From assembly GCA_033961575.1 (NCBI GenBank), contig CM066730.1, positions 150,005,523-150,069,522 of the forward strand: DNA of 64,000 nucleotides, given 5' to 3'. This document shows, one piece after another, positions 62,728 through 64,000 of the stretch; the first letter of the stretch is position 1; each line of letters starts with the position of its first letter. The notes under the pieces were generated by a model. That model was given only the letters and a program-made list of their open reading frames with translations. It had not been told where the DNA came from and ran no database searches. A program made the position numbers and the translations under genes. This DNA comes from Aselliscus stoliczkanus (taxonomy: Eukaryota > Chordata > Mammalia > Chiroptera > Hipposideridae).

Positions 62728-63426
62728 GCTACCCCAAAATATGGCACCTTGGAATAGTGAATATTTTAAACTGAAAGAATTTGAGAAAACAGTAAGTCGC
62801 TTTGACCTCCCCACCCTACCTACCCTCAACTCCCACCCTTCTCCCTTGAAACAAGTCATAAAATCCTCAAGTGAGAGGAACCCTCCCTATCCCAGGAGGA
62901 ATCCTTATCTCCAAACACAAAGCAGCTCTAAGAAGAATCCTAACTAACAGGTTTTGCTAAATTTCCCCCAATTTACATTTATTTCATACTCATTAATGTA
63001 TCATATTCCTCCAAGATTGTCTACTCTTCATCAAACCTAACATAAAAAGGAGGGAGGGGTAGTAGATGAATCAAATATATGGTGATGGAAGGAGAACTGA
63101 CTTTGGGTGGTGAACACACAATGTGATATATAAATGATATATTACAGAATTGTACACCTGAAACCTATGTAACTTTACAACAATTGTCACCCCAATAAAC
63201 TATATTTTTTTAAATTACTTTAAAAAAACAACCTAGCATAAAAATACTCAGGTTTAACCATTTCTTCTAGTCTTCATTTCTTTAGGAATGTTACCATGTC
63301 ATGTAAAACTTATATTAAATTAAATAAATTTGTATGCTTTTCTCCTGTTAATCTGTCTTTGTCAGTTTAATTTTTAGACCCAGCCAGGGATCCCAAGAGG
63401 GGTGAAGAAAACTTTTTCCTCCCCAA
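62728..63426 (+). mobile_element. Solo endogenous-retrovirus LTR, split by LINE-1
   Basis: The unit starts 'tgctaccccaaaatatggca' and ends 'ctccccaaca' (TG...CA). It has an AATAAA near 63324 followed by the U5-type segment 'ttctcctgttaatctgtctt', a layout I associate with mammalian ERV LTRs. No primer-binding site or retroviral gene follows, so it is a solo LTR. No target duplication is visible. The L1 end at 63049-63231 lies inside it. Confidence 0.5.
63049..63231 (+). mobile_element. LINE-1 3' end inserted in LTR
   Basis: 'gtggtgaacacacaatgtga', 'gaattgtacacctgaaacct' and 'tcaccccaataaac' are a LINE-1 3' UTR end. TSD 'cctaacataaaaa' (63036-63048) and 'cctagcataaaaa' (63232-63244). Confidence 0.75.
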
Positions 63427-63806
63427 CATTACCTTTTCTTATAGCAACAGGAATTGTGGGTGAAAAAGGAGCACTTTAATAAATCTAACCAAAAGTCACC
63501 TCCTTACAGGGTGATCTGATCTTAAATTCCTAACTGGGCAGCTCATGGTGGGTAGTCACACCCCAGGCCTATAACTTTTTAGTAAAAGGTTTACCTTTGC
63601 CTAAAGCAGGCCCTGTGTATTGTTTCTGTGCATCTAGGTTAACACACCTTTGAAATGCCTTTCTTTCAGACCTCTTGGAGGCTTAACTACCCTCAAGAGA
63701 GCACATATCTTGTTAACTATCCTGTGATCTAATCCCTGCTTTGCATTCTCCCACCTTCATGTAATTTTCCTTCTTCTGAATTCCAAATGTATAAAAAACC
63801 TGCGCA
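63427..63806. other. Intergenic, no feature seen
   Basis: Unique or unassigned sequence after the LTR. Confidence 0.35.
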
Positions 63807-64000
63807 GGGGCTGGCCAAGTGGCTCAGTTGGTTAAGAGTTGGCTTAGAGTGCGAGCTCTGAGCAACAGGACCGCCGGTTCAATTCCCATATGGGCTCATG
63901 ATGCTGCCTCTGAGCTGAGCTGCTGCTGAGCTGCCAACAGGTGGCAAGATGGCTCAGCTGGTGAGAGCACCTATGAGTACCTGTTTGATGGTGTGCTACG
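63807..64000 (+). mobile_element. SINE, class C, cut by window end
   Basis: Head 'ggggctggccaagtggctca', first and second tRNA-like modules. It continues past the window. Confidence 0.85.

Noticed and set aside
62728..63426. An endogenous retrovirus with genes
   Set aside because: Only an LTR-like unit is present. No primer-binding site, gag, pol or env sequence was seen.

Overview
The window is mammalian nuclear DNA. It has spliced genes with GT-AG introns, LINE-1, LINE2 and MIR debris, and roughly 40 young tRNA-derived SINEs. The SINEs (heads reading 'gggccggccgagtgg...' or '...gtggctcagttggttaag', tails ending 'ccccaataaaatcttt') resemble those I know from horseshoe-bat relatives. A rhinolophoid bat is therefore my best guess, at moderate confidence. 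The gene order EIF2B3 -> PTCH2 on one strand matches human 1p34.1 read on its minus strand.

Layout. 1-38790: the 3' two thirds of EIF2B3 (eIF2B gamma subunit), seven coding exons at 5716-38680 on the plus strand, with upstream exons outside the window. 38791-44770: a gene-poor gap holding two consensus GLI sites and a small TATA-to-AATAAA candidate transcription unit (39022-39399). 44770-45370: the CpG-rich PTCH2 promoter, with a third GLI site. 45298-58309: complete PTCH2, 22 coding exons, intact reading frame of 1206 codons; intron 2 holds a fourth noncoding GLI site. 58310-60780: PTCH2 3' UTR and intergenic DNA. 61064-61423: a complete-looking U5 spliceosomal snRNA gene, with octamer and ZNF143-type distal element, PSE, 118-nt RNA and 3' box. 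61424-64000: SINEs, MIR and a solo LTR split by an L1 end. BTBD19, which I would expect next by human synteny, was not recognised.

SINE classes used below are my own labels. A is about 110 bp: a tRNA head plus 'gggccagtgacactgccctc' plus poly(A). B is about 145 bp: one tRNA-like module ending 'ggatggctcagct' plus poly(A). C is 330-515 bp: the B head followed by further tRNA-like modules and a 3' tail with AATAAA and TCTTT. D is about 440 bp: the A head joined to an unfamiliar GC-rich body of about 250 bp and to the C tail. Many copies have clear target-site duplications (TSDs).

The two protein genes act in unrelated processes: translation initiation, and Hedgehog signalling at the membrane. 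The strongest leads are the divergent U5 gene with a compensated 3' hairpin, the cluster of exact GLI motifs around PTCH2, the chimeric D SINE, and a 1.46-kb SINE array whose junctions all repeat the same target site. No wholly new biological system is demonstrated.
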